Positions 12,541 through 22,743 of a DNA stretch of 64,000 nt are shown here, piece after piece. Position 1 is the stretch's first letter. Every line of letters starts with the position of its first letter. Below the pieces are notes generated by a model. That model did no database searches. It worked only from the letters and a program-made list of their open reading frames with translations, and had not been told where the DNA came from. Origin of the DNA: Gnetum montanum (lineage: Eukaryota > Streptophyta > Gnetopsida > Gnetales > Gnetaceae); the NCBI GenBank assembly GCA_015680685.1, contig MNCI01022611.1, positions 2,464,153 to 2,528,152 of the forward strand. Reading direction: 5' to 3'. The translations under genes and the position numbers were made by a program.

Positions 12541-12555
12541 GTCTATCACCATATC

Positions 12556-12563
12556 TATAAATA
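12556..12563 (+). promoter_or_regulatory. TATA box of element 1 5' LTR
   Basis: TATAAATA within ATATCTATAAATAAGAGG. The same string lies at the same place in every LTR of this family here: 10223-10230 (-), 21864-21871 (+), 26854-26861 (-), 58380-58387 (-) and 58675-58682 (+). Confidence 0.7.
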
Positions 12564-13409
12564 AGAGGTGGCTCTCCCTTGTTTCCTCATCCTAGGCTAG
12601 AAGTAGGGAAACTCTGGCACATTAATCACTCCAGAGATAGAATATTTTCCATGTGCCCGCAATAGGAGTCCTAAAGTGAATAGATCTTTCTTCGAGAAAC
12701 ATTGTACCTGAACACAAGTTGTGTACAGCAATAACGACGAGCTTCTTGGATAAACCTTGCAATGCATGGAATAGTATTTTATTATTTTTATTTATTACTT
12801 TTCATTTATTACCTTGCAGTAATGCGGAATGAGTATGACTTGATTATGAGCATTTAAGAAACAGATGCTCATCACGATTAGATTCTCTCTTACCCTTATC
12901 TCCTAGTAACGCGAAATGAGTATGACTTGATTACGAGCATTTAAGGATGTGTATGGATAATCAGGGAATGGATGCTCATCGCACTTAGGCTTGTTAACTG
13001 CCTCAATACAACCACTTCGAGCACGTGCGTTACGCGTGGTGATCCTAGCAATGATTAGCATTTGGTAGCCATGGTTGCATCGGTTTAGGGTGTGTACGGT
13101 AAGTGGGAATGGATGCTTACATAGGTTAAGTAATGCTTAGTTAGTTAGTTAAAGTTAGTAAATTAGTCTCTTCACCCTTCACCTTGTTAGCATAGGAGAT
13201 AAAACATAAAAAGATATAAAAATCATATACCTCATACTTACTTAACCATACACCATGAAAACTATAAGTAAGTCTAGGAAGACAATGAATGATTAACCCT
13301 AAGTGTTCCATGAGGTGTGTAGGCACTTAGTCTACAGAGTTCAACCGAATCGTGCATGCTACACTCATATTTGTATGGTTGAGTGTAAGGGTATCTTGCG
13401 ACTCATCAT

Positions 13410-13427
13410 TGGTACCGTTGCCGGGGA
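13410..13427 (+). promoter_or_regulatory. Primer binding site, tRNA-Asp type
   Basis: TGGTACCGTTGCCGGGGA lies one base after the LTR end. It is the plant retrotransposon tRNA-Asp primer site (TGGCGCCG... in element 3), with the CpG changed to TA. Confidence 0.8.
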
Positions 13428-13548
13428 CTAAGTGTTTGTGCGCCGAATAGAACATAAAGGATATCACTCACATTGTTGGGAGCCTAAATGAACCTTTAGA
13501 TTAATTAATAGAAAAATTTTATAATGGTGAAATAGCACACCGATAAAA

Positions 13549-16135
13549 ATGTCTTCTTCTCACAATAGTAATTCACCGTCTAGGGATAATACACGAGATA
13601 GTCGGCAACATAAAACACATAACCAAAATCAGCCAAGTCCTAAACAATACAAGATAGTCTATACTCATCCAGATGAGTATATCAAAAATTTACCTTTATC
13701 CTCCATCAAGACGAACAACTACGATGGAGAGATCTGCAAGGTAACATTGTGTTACCCCCAAACCGATCAATCCCTAACATGCTCTTCCGTGCTTTGGCAC
13801 AAATTAGCATAACCGAATTATTTGTTGAATATGTTGCAGAAGACTTTGATATGAGGGATTATCATCCCATAGACGCACAAGGTATGAGGGACTTCAGGCA
13901 GGAGAGTCAACATACACTTTTGAAGGGCAAAGGTCTGCACGTCCTTAGCGAAATAGGAGATGAGGAACCCCTTATAATGGGTTCTCTAGTAAATGATGTT
14001 CCCACTCCTAATGATGGTGAGGAGGTTAGGTATCAAAACCTATGCTCAACGATACATAACACTGGTTCTGATCCCCATGAATTCCAACTATTCATAGAAG
14101 AAACAACCACTCAAGCTAAGGACAGGCACTTAGATCGTTACCACGATCGAGGCCAAAGCAGCCAAAGAGAAGGTAAGAAACATCATCATGGCGATGGTTC
14201 CCATTTTTCTTCCCCTTCATCTCACCACTCATCCTCTCCTTCCACATCTAGGTGCAGCCACCATAAACATAACAGTGAGGATAAGGGTAGGAAGGACGAA
14301 AAACCTTGATGGGAAAGTCGAGAAAGAGGACAAGGGAAAGGACGTAGGGAGAGTAGGGAACAATGAAGACATCATAGGCATCATGAAAGAGATGATCATA
14401 ATGAGCCCCTACTTGCAACCCGAAGTATGCTTGACATAACGGAGGCCGTTAGGATTCCAACAAGGCACCAAAAGGACAATCGGATCAAGCGTTTAGACAT
14501 GAACAACATCCCACATTTTGAAGGGGGATACAATGTTGATCCACAGTATCATTTATAGGCATTCCACGATGCTTGTGCCTTGCAGAATATAGAAAATGAG
14601 TGGCAAAAGCTTAAGTCGTTCCAAAGGACACTCACCAAAGAAGCAGAGAGTTGGTACCGGTCCTTAGAACTGGAAACCATCAGGAGGTGGAGTATGATGC
14701 TAAAACTCTTCAATGATAAATATCAGACATACTCCAGAGTGTCCAATTTGCGTAAGCAGATCCAAGGCTGAAAACAAGGTACTTATGAACCCTTGGATGC
14801 TGCCATGGCCTACTACCATACATTGTTACATCATTTCCCGAGCCATGGGTACGCTTAGCGGGATCAACTTTGCCACATCGTGGATGGGCTAAGGCATGAA
14901 ACTAGAAGAACCCTTGGGACTTATGCCCAAGGGAGGCTATCACAACTTAGAGTCCATGAAGTACATCATTTTTTGGAACAAGTAGCACAAGAAGAAGATG
15001 AGCTACGTAAGAGGGAAAGTGTGGAAGAATACAATCGCAACCCCTCCCTTCAAAAGAAGGGAGTGAAATCTTGTGATGAGGAAGATGAGTCACCACTCGA
15101 AGAGTTGGTGAATTGGAAAACCTTGCCGATCCAAAAATTAACAACTGAAGTATCGGCTAAGGTAGATCAGCTATGGGATTCCTTAGACTCAAGACTTGAA
15201 AGTATCTTGAAAATCGTAGAAGAGTCTAAGGAGGAATGAAGTAGTGACAAAGGTAAGACAAAGCAGAGAAATGCAAGCCCTGCACATAACAAGGGTAAAG
15301 GGAAAAATCCTATCTCTGATGAGGTTGTGGAATCTGACACAGACGATGACGGTGGATGTGAGATCTGCCAATATGACCATCCTAAGGGATTTTGTCCAAT
15401 TATCTCACATCTACAGGAGTCTGGGGTGTATGCGCTAAATCCAAGACTCAACCAACGGCAAACACCCCGAAGGTTACCTTATCCACAAGGTAACCCAAGG
15501 CAGTTCCACCAACCCCTAATGTATTATCCAAGTGGAACTCCACCACAATCCATCAGATAGCATTAGCAATGGTAATACCCACAGTCATGGGGGATGCCAC
15601 CGCCAATACAACAGTATCCTTACCGACAGCCAAACCCATATGGATATTATGTGCAGCAGTCAGTTTCTCTAGGTGACTCCATGGATCACATAATCCCTCC
15701 ACGTTACTACCTAGTTCAAGAGTAATTTAGGACTCCTTCTCCTCTAGGAAATGCTTCATACCCACACTATCCTCCAAATCCATCCGCATCTCTTACGCTA
15801 GTAGCTCCACCGCCAACCACTCCAACAAGACCCAGAGTAATTCCCACTCAACCACAACAATTCAACACCATGAGGGCTCCCAATCCTCAATTCTCAGTTG
15901 GTCCTAACAACCACACGCTAAAAAGACCTTTCTTTAGGACCAACAATCCAACCAAGCCCTCACCTTCACAAGCAGTTGAACACCCAAACACCTCCATACC
16001 AAATAAGATTTTGGGAAACCCTTTAGCCGAGAAATTGAGGCCAATGCACACGGTTATGTTAACACATACCACTACTGACTGGATTAAGGTAGGCCACCTT
16101 CCCAAGAAATTCTCTAATCTGGAAGCCCCCTAATT
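13549..16135 (+). pseudogene. gag: Element 1 gag (broken)
   Basis: This would encode the structural Gag polyprotein that packages element RNA. ATG at 13549 matches the Gag start of element 3. The frame shifts near 13,750 and then carries stops, for example at 14307-14309, about 14,556, 14,769, 14,857, 15,237 and 15,558. The central Gag domain (KEAESWYRSLELETIRRW) is at about 14,640-14,690. A zinc knuckle CX2CX3HX4C (CEICQYDHPKGFC) is encoded at 15357-15395. A His- and Arg-rich tract lies at about 14,140-14,400. Stops match C-to-T decay of Arg and Gln codons seen intact in element 3. Confidence 0.85.
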
Positions 16136-16138
16136 TAT

Positions 16139-16930
16139 CTCCAAGTCGCTGGGAATGAACCTCATAAGGCTCTTCTTGACTCAAGCACCAGGGTCAACTT
16201 AATTTTGCAAGAATTGTATAAGACCTAGAGCCTGCCTCCACTCAAGAAGAGCAATATTCACTTAGAGCTGGATGATCATTCTATCACTGTTCCCTTGGGA
16301 CAGGTCGACGACATTGTCACCACCGTAGGTGGTTGGTCATATCCAGCTGATTTCCTAGTAATCCAAATAAACAATAAAAACGGGGACTTCCCAATAATTA
16401 TGGGAAGGGCATGGCTGAGCATAGTAGATGCACACCTAGGAATTTGTAATCTTTCCCTAGATATATCCAAGAAAAATACCTTTGGAAATATTGAGAATAA
16501 GAAGGTTCCATGCATCACATATAGTGACATAGGGTGCCATTGCGTGTAGAAATCATGGGTAATGTGGAGTTTAACATTTCCTGCATGCAATCGGTGTGCA
16601 CAAGACATCGACATACAAAAATGCCTATATGCAATAGCCACACAACAAGAAAGCACCCAGTGGCTGATGGCTGACCAAGAGAACAATTCCACAACATGCA
16701 TGGAACTGACTGAGGGAATAATGAGCACTTATGTTGAAAGCATGGATGCACTTGAGCAGGTCCATAGCCAACTTCCAACCATTAACCATGAAAGCATTAA
16801 CTGGGGGAAGTTGAAAATTCTTGAAAACTTTAAACAAGAGCCCGTAGATTTAAAATCGTTGCCCACCGGTTTGGAATACATGACCCTTAAAAATGGAAAA
16901 CTGGTAATCATCAATGCATAGCTTGATCCC
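16139..16930 (+). pseudogene. Element 1 protease and linker (broken)
   Basis: Retroviral-type aspartic protease that would cut the polyprotein. The catalytic triplet reads Asp-Ser-Ser at 16178-16186, where element 3 has Asp-Ser-Gly, so the active-site glycine is lost. An open segment follows at 16295-16549, with the conserved FPIIMGRAWL near its middle. The linker 16562-16921 is open and leads to reverse transcriptase. In elements 2 and 3 the homology with this copy stops near 16,840, which marks the left side of the pol deletion. Confidence 0.75.
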
Positions 16931-17083
16931 AAGCAAAAAGAAATTTTGCTAAAGGTGATAAATAAGTGGTCAAGAGCCTTTGCTTGGTCATACCCTAAAC
17001 TAACTGAAATAGACCCTAGGATATGCCAGCATAGGATTTACACGGACCCCTCCATGAAACCTCGCAAACAACCATAGAGACGA

Positions 17084-17635
17084 TTGAACCCGAAGTTAAA
17101 ACAAATAGTAAAACAGGAGATAGAGAAACTTCTCAAGGCTGGGTTCATTTATCCCATTGCTAATAGAGAATGGGTTAGCCCTCTTGTAATTGTACCAAAG
17201 AAAGGAGGCAAATGGAGGGTATGTATAGACTTTAGGCTATTGAATATGGCAACCTTCAAAGATCACTTCCCATTTCCATTTGTTGATCAAGTCTTAGACA
17301 TGATAGTAGAGCATCACTACTATAGTTTTCTAGATGGGTACAGTGGGTACAACCAAATACGAATCGCTCCAAAAGACCAAGCCAAAACAACGTTCACCAG
17401 CCCTTTGAGAATGTTAGCATATAAACAAATGTCTTTTGGCTTGTGCAATGCCCCTGCCACATTCCAACGATTAGTTCTAAGCATCTTTCAGCAGCACATA
17501 GGTAACAAAGTAGAAGTCTTTATGGATGACTTCTCCACTTATGAGACGAGCTTTGATCAAGCCCTCGACTGGTTGGAGCAAGTATTGAAACGATGTGTTG
17601 AAACCAACCTAAAGTTCAACTAGCAGAAGAGCCAT
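17084..17635 (+). pseudogene. pol: Element 1 reverse transcriptase (broken)
   Basis: Ty3/Gypsy reverse transcriptase, which copies element RNA into DNA. The 179-codon open segment contains the fingers-palm text WVSPLVIVPKKGGKWRVCID, then FLDGYSGYNQI and SFGLCNAPATFQ. The catalytic motif is FMDD (17519-17530), the usual form in Athila/Tat elements. Upstream, frames with stops at about 16,919 and 17,075 link it to the protease. A TAG at about 17,621 ends the frame, where related proteins continue into the thumb and RNase H. Confidence 0.9.
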
Positions 17636-18350
17636 TTGATGGTTCAAGAGGGTGTAGTACTGGGACATAAAGTTTCACAATCAGGAATAGAGGTGGATCC
17701 AGAAAAAATTAAAGTCATCCAAGGAATTACCCGACAACCAGAAACTGTCAAAGATGTTTGGTCATTCCTTGGACACACTAGCTATTACAAGAGATTTATC
17801 AAGAATTTCTCTAAAATTTCCAAGTCGTTGGTGGAATTAACGAAAAAAGATGCACTATTCGAAGGGACCAGGGAATGTGAACGAGCATTCCAAACTCGTA
17901 AACAAAGGCTCGTAGAAACTCCCATTCTACAAGCCCCTGATTGGTTCAAGTCATTCCATATCATGACCAACGCATCTAATTACGCCTTAGGAGCAATACT
18001 GACATAATTAGATGAACAAAAATGACCTTATTACATTCACTATGCCAATAAGAGTATCCACAGTGCACAACCTAACTACACGACTACGGAAAAGGAATTA
18101 ATGGTTGTAGTGTTTGCACTGGACAACTTTTGGCACTATGTATTGGGCTACAAATTATATATCCATATGGATCATAGTGCAATTAGGTTCCTTATAAACA
18201 AACCAACGGTTAGCCCATGTATCATACGTTGGTTGGTAATTCTTCAGGAATTCAATTTAACAATAGTGGATAGCAAAGGCATCGAGAATGTAGTCACAGA
18301 TCACTTATCTCAGTTGCGTTGGGACAACAAAGAGGATGAATATGCTGTAT
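17636..18350 (+). pseudogene. pol: Element 1 RT thumb and RNase H (broken)
   Basis: The text GLGH-like VVLGHKVSQSGIEVDPEK and FLGHTSYYKRFIKNFS marks the connection after reverse transcriptase. RNase H begins at about 17,960. Its first catalytic Asp appears changed to Asn (TNASNYALGAIL, about 17,967-18,000). Stops at about 18,005 and 18,024 follow, then EKELMVVVFALDNFWHYVLG. RNase H would remove RNA from the RNA-DNA hybrid. The lost Asp alone would inactivate it. Confidence 0.8.
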
Positions 18351-19760
18351 CTGACCATTTTCTTGATGAAACCCTCTTTGCTGATGTAATAAATAATCAA
18401 CCCATGGAAATAAATTGGTATAGTGGTATTCTTACTTATCTCATTTCCCAACAAATACCACAGGGATTGGAATTTAGGAAGAAACAACAGTTTCTTCACA
18501 AAATCAAGCACTTCATGGAAATTAAAGGACAACTCTATAAAGTCTATCCGAATGGCTTAGTTCGATGGTGTGTGCCCAATAAAGACCAATTAAAATTTCT
18601 CCAAGATGCTCATGAGGGCCCCTATGGGGATCATTATGCCAAGAGACAGATGGCTACCAAGGTCCTGCTCGCAGGATATTATTGGCCAACTCTATTCCAA
18701 GATGCCCATCATTTCACCGAATCCTGTGAACGTTGTCAACGAGATGGTGGAATGACTACTAGAATGGAGGGTTCACAAAAATGGATTCAACCTTTAGAAC
18801 CCTTTGATATCTAGGGAATAGATTTTATGGGGCCGATTACACCAATGTCCAACGGAAAAGCATATATCATCATTACTATTGATTACTTAACCAAATGGGC
18901 TGAAGCAGCCACAGTAACAGATTGCACATCATCTACAGCTACACGATTTGTACAACAACAAATCATTAATAGGTTTGGCGTGCCACGTGCACTCATCTCT
19001 GATAATGGAACACATTTTACAGGTGCAACCTTCCGCAAAATGATGAAATGCTTGGGGGTTGAGCATAAATACCTTACCACCCCCAAGCTAATGGTCAAGC
19101 CAAGGTTACTAATAGGGAAATTACAAGAATATTAACATGAACAATTAGCAAATTTAGGTGAGACTGGAGCATGAAATTGAATGACGCTCTCTGGGCATAC
19201 CGTTCCACTTGGAAGCTCCCTACAGGCTATTCTCCCTATGAGTTAGTATACGGAAAACTACCAAAGCTCCCCATATAGAATGAGCTCCATAAACTATCCA
19301 TGGCTTGCAAACTTCACCTGGACCTCGACCTAGCACAAAAACAATGGTTAGTAACTTTGAACGTGTTAGACGAGAAAAGACTGGTTGCACTATCATTAAA
19401 TGAGTTGCACAAGGCACATAGTAAATAGCGTTATGACTTAAGGATCTGAAGGTTTAGGTACCAACCAGGAGACAAGGTCCTTTACTAGAATCCCACACAT
19501 GTCCCACAATGTATAAAGTTACAAACCTTGTGGGAAGGACCTCATATTATCCATACAACCTTCCCCTTTGAAGCCATGATGATATACAAGCCTAACAACC
19601 CAGATAAAAGGTTATTGGTTAATGTACAACAAACAAAACCTTTCCGTGAGCCAAAAATTGCTAGTACAAATTACACCTCCACCAGCGGACAACCTCGCTC
19701 TCTATTTCGGATCTCTCCCTTTCCATTCAGTCATGGGGGAGATGACCACCTATGCTAATC
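18351..19760 (+). pseudogene. pol: Element 1 integrase (broken)
   Basis: Integrase, which would insert element DNA into the chromosome. The zinc-binding HHCC segment is at about 18,605-18,740 (HEGPYGDHYAKRQ to CERCQ). The core starts after a stop at 18,812-18,814 with IDFMGPITP and continues to LISDNGTHFTGA. The catalytic Glu region (TNREITRIL) is in another frame near 19,105-19,135. The C-terminal part (WEGPHIIH...) at 19,528-19,758 is open and then runs into the 3' non-coding region. Several TAG/TGA stops and at least one shift make it non-functional. Confidence 0.85.
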
Positions 19761-21715
19761 ATTGGAGGCCCTCAGTTCTTTTTAGTTTTTTTTTTTTTTT
19801 TGTTTTTGTCTTATACATTTTTGTCTTACACATTTTTGTTTTACATGTTTTTGTTTTACAAATTTTTTTAACTTTTCTTATTTTTTTTTTACACCATCGT
19901 TATACTTTTCCAATTTTTTATGTGTGTGTTTGTGTATGTGTGTCATCCACCATTTAAGTTCGTCACCCGCTAAGTGTTCTTCACGATGGTATGAACTGTT
20001 TTTTCATTGATTGCTAATGTTTGGTTTTTACCTTAAAGTTATGATGTTGATACTAAGGTATGTTCTTCTGATATGGTAGGCAATGAGTTCACTTCATCCA
20101 TCCATCCACCAAAGTCTATGTTCTCTCTTGGCTTGGAAATGTATAGTCTCTTTCTAATAAGAACTTTAACAAATCAATGACTGGATATTTCTCAAACTAA
20201 GGAAGGACTCAAGGTTTGAAAAGGGTGTGACTTCAAGGGAACTTGATGCATTTGTGTTGGCCATTCTCTTGGATTCTTGGATGTTTTCTTCTTGAGTTTT
20301 CTTGTCTTTCTGATGTTACCCAATCATCGGGAAGCTGAGCCAATAAAAATAACAAGTCTTTGCATGGTGTGATTCTCACGCATAAAAACACAAACCACAA
20401 AAAGGAAAAAAAGAAAAACAAACAAAGAGAAAAAGAAAAAAAGACAAAGAAAGAAAGTGAGAATTCAAAGCACACCCCTTAGACGAAATAATCCCTTAGG
20501 CTACAAGCACTAGTTATGGAAACAAAAACGTTCCCTCTAACTAAGGCCCTTCTCGCTTCCCATTCTCTCTTCATTCGTTTTTTCGGCATGGTGGTGGCTC
20601 TTGGAGGAAGCATTCTTGTTATTCAAGTGGATGGGTTGGCCAAGTGCATTGATGCAAATTCACTGGATGTGGTTGGTTTGAGGCCGGAGTTGGAATGAGA
20701 TTTACCAACTCACATTAATCATAAAACACACAAGGGGCTGTACACCACCTTGTTCTTAGGATTCCATTACATCCTCTTCTCTCCACCCTTCTCTCCATTG
20801 TTCACCTCACTGCCAGTTGTATCATTAGTGTATATTTTGGTAGATGCATTGTTTTCTTTTTGGTAAATTCTTACGGTTAAGACTTTATCTCTTGTTCCAA
20901 AGGACATTCCCAGAGCCTACGAACTCTTTGAATGTGGGTTTGTTAGGGCATTAAGGGCATGAGCCTACTTTGGGGAGGATCCACTGACATTCCTATTTGG
21001 TGCATCATTTAAATTCTTTCCTTTAACATTTTGCAATTAATTTTATTTTGTTCATTTAAATTTTGACATCCATTTCATCGATGTCTTAGTTGTCTCTTTT
21101 TCTCCATCTTCTTGTTCTTATTCTTTCTCAATTCTCTTGCTACCGAAGGTTCGCGATTAGTTATGGAGGTACGGAGCCCAATTTTTTTGATTTTCTCCTA
21201 ACCCCTACACCTTCAGTAGTCATCATTTATATATTCCCAAATCCGTATCTGCCATACCACAACCCAGCCAATGGACTTACACCGAAGCAACCACATTGAA
21301 ATTCATCTACCCTTGCTAATATAAGACTGTGTTGTGTGTGCAGATGGTGATCATATAACAATGGACCAGATCTGGAGGGAGCACTTGGAATAGAGCGATG
21401 CTGAAGCAGCTTTGCAAGGAGCAAGACTGATGAGACACTTATGGATGAACAATGAAAGGCACAATCTTGGCGTTGGCAGCAATAAGACTTCTTCTCTCTT
21501 CTCTCTTCTCTTTTCTCTCAAGCTACCAAATGAGGCCTGCTGTCAATGTAATAAGGTGTTCACCCTTGTTGTCATGAACACCAGTTTTGTTGAGTCTTAT
21601 AATCATGATCCGTTCACATGTCATCCCATTAGTTTCCATTGAGTCAATAATCCCATACCTTCCCGATATTATTGTAATGAACTCAAGGATGAGTTTTCAT
21701 TTAGTCATTAGGGTA
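19760..21715 (+). other. Element 1 3' non-coding region
   Basis: About 2 kb between pol and the 3' LTR. It has a T-rich minisatellite and an interrupted TG tract at 19,780-19,945. The rest is conserved in elements 2 and 3. Small frames such as 20516-20698 are not conserved between copies. The junction used by the pol-less elements lies at about 19,705-19,715 here (CGGATCTCTCCC). The polypurine tract before the 3' LTR is degraded (TCATTAGGGTA, 21705-21715). Confidence 0.7.
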
Positions 21716-22738
21716 TGATGGGACGCGATATCGCATGGGCTACGATATCGTGTACGCGATATCACGTCCACCGCGATATCGCATCCCCCACAATATCACG
21801 TATGCAATATCGCGTCTTCCCCTACAATATCACGTATGTGATATCGTGGTCTGCCACCATATCTATAAATAAGAGGTGGCTCTCCCTTGTTTCCTCATCC
21901 TAGGCTAGAAGTAGGGAAACTCTGGCAGATTAATCACTCCAGAGATAGAATATTTTCCATGTGCCTGCAGTAGGAGTCCTAAAGTGAACGGATCTTTATT
22001 CGAGTAACATTGTACCTAAACACAAGTTGTGTACAGCAATAAAGATGAGCTTCTTGATAAACCTTGCAGTGTATGGAATAGGATTTTATTATTGTTATTC
22101 ATTACTTTTCATTTATTACCTTGCAGTAATGCAGAATGAGTACAACTTGATTACGAGCATTTAAGGATGTGTACAGATGATCAAGGAATGGATGCTCATC
22201 GCGATTAGATTCTCTTTCACCCTTATCTCCTAGTAACATGGAATGAGTATGACTTGATTACGAGCATTTAAGGATGTGTACGGATAATCAAGAAACGGAT
22301 GCTCATCATGCTCAGGCTAGTTAAGTGCCTCAGTACGACCACTTTGAGCACGTGTGTTACGCGTGGTGATCCCAGCAATGATTAGTGTTTGGTAGCCACG
22401 GTTGCATCGGTTCAGGGTGTGTACGGTAAGTGCGAACAGATGCTGACACTAGGTTAAGTTAGACTTAGTTCATTAGTTAGAGTTAGTACTTAGTTTCTCA
22501 ACCCTTCACCCTATTAGCATAGAAGACCTAAAAGCACGAAAAACTATAAAAATCATATACCTCAGACTTGCTTAACCATGCACCATGACAACTACAAGTA
22601 AGTCTAGGAAGACAATGAATAATTAACCCTAAGTGTTCCAAGAGGTGTGTAGGCACTTAGTCTGCAGAGTTCGACCGGATCGTGCATGCTACGCTTGTAT
22701 TCGTATGGTTGAGTGTAGGGGTATCTCGCTACTCATCA
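21716..22738 (+). repeat. Element 1 3' LTR
   Basis: Starts TGATGGGACGCG and ends CTACTCATCA (1,023 bp). The palindrome cluster at 21,720-21,850 is longer than in the 5' LTR. TATAAATA is at 21864-21871. Two copies of the GAGTAYRACTTGATTACGAGC block follow. It is immediately followed by the duplicated TTAAT. Confidence 0.9.
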
Positions 22739-22743
22739 TTAAT
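22739..22743. repeat. Target-site duplication TTAAT, right copy
   Basis: Pairs with 12423-12427 and defines the exact insertion point of element 1 in element 2. Confidence 0.9.

Larger units (their letters stand above)
12428..13408 (+). repeat. Element 1 5' LTR
   Basis: Starts TGATGGGATGCG and ends CGACTCATCA (981 bp). U3 carries a cluster of GATATC palindromes (12,440-12,540), followed by TATAAATA at 12556-12563. The R-U5 part holds two copies of a block beginning GAGTATGACTTGATTA, near 12,838 and 12,909. By eye it differs from the 3' LTR at very roughly one site in ten. Confidence 0.9.
12428..22738 (+). mobile_element. Element 1: full-length, dead Ty3/Gypsy retrotransposon
   Basis: A 10,311-bp LTR element with LTRs at 12428-13408 and 21716-22738, a tRNA-Asp-type primer site and TTAAT duplications. 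Gene order is gag, protease, reverse transcriptase, RNase H, integrase, which is the Ty3/Gypsy order. The tRNA-Asp-type primer site, the CX2CX3HX4C knuckle and the reverse transcriptase text (VFMDDFS) point to the Athila/Tat branch rather than the chromoviruses. All genes carry stops and at least one frameshift, and the two LTRs differ at many sites, mostly C/T and G/A changes. It cannot move itself now. It is inserted inside element 2, so it is younger than element 2's insertion. Confidence 0.9.

Noticed and set aside
19622-19957. Frame crossing the end of element 1 pol into T-rich repeats
   Set aside because: It runs through the T-rich minisatellite and is not conserved in elements 2 and 3.
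20516-20698. Possible extra (env-like) ORF in element 1
   Set aside because: The matching stretch in element 3 (63,868 onward) shifts frame and stops, so it is not a conserved gene.
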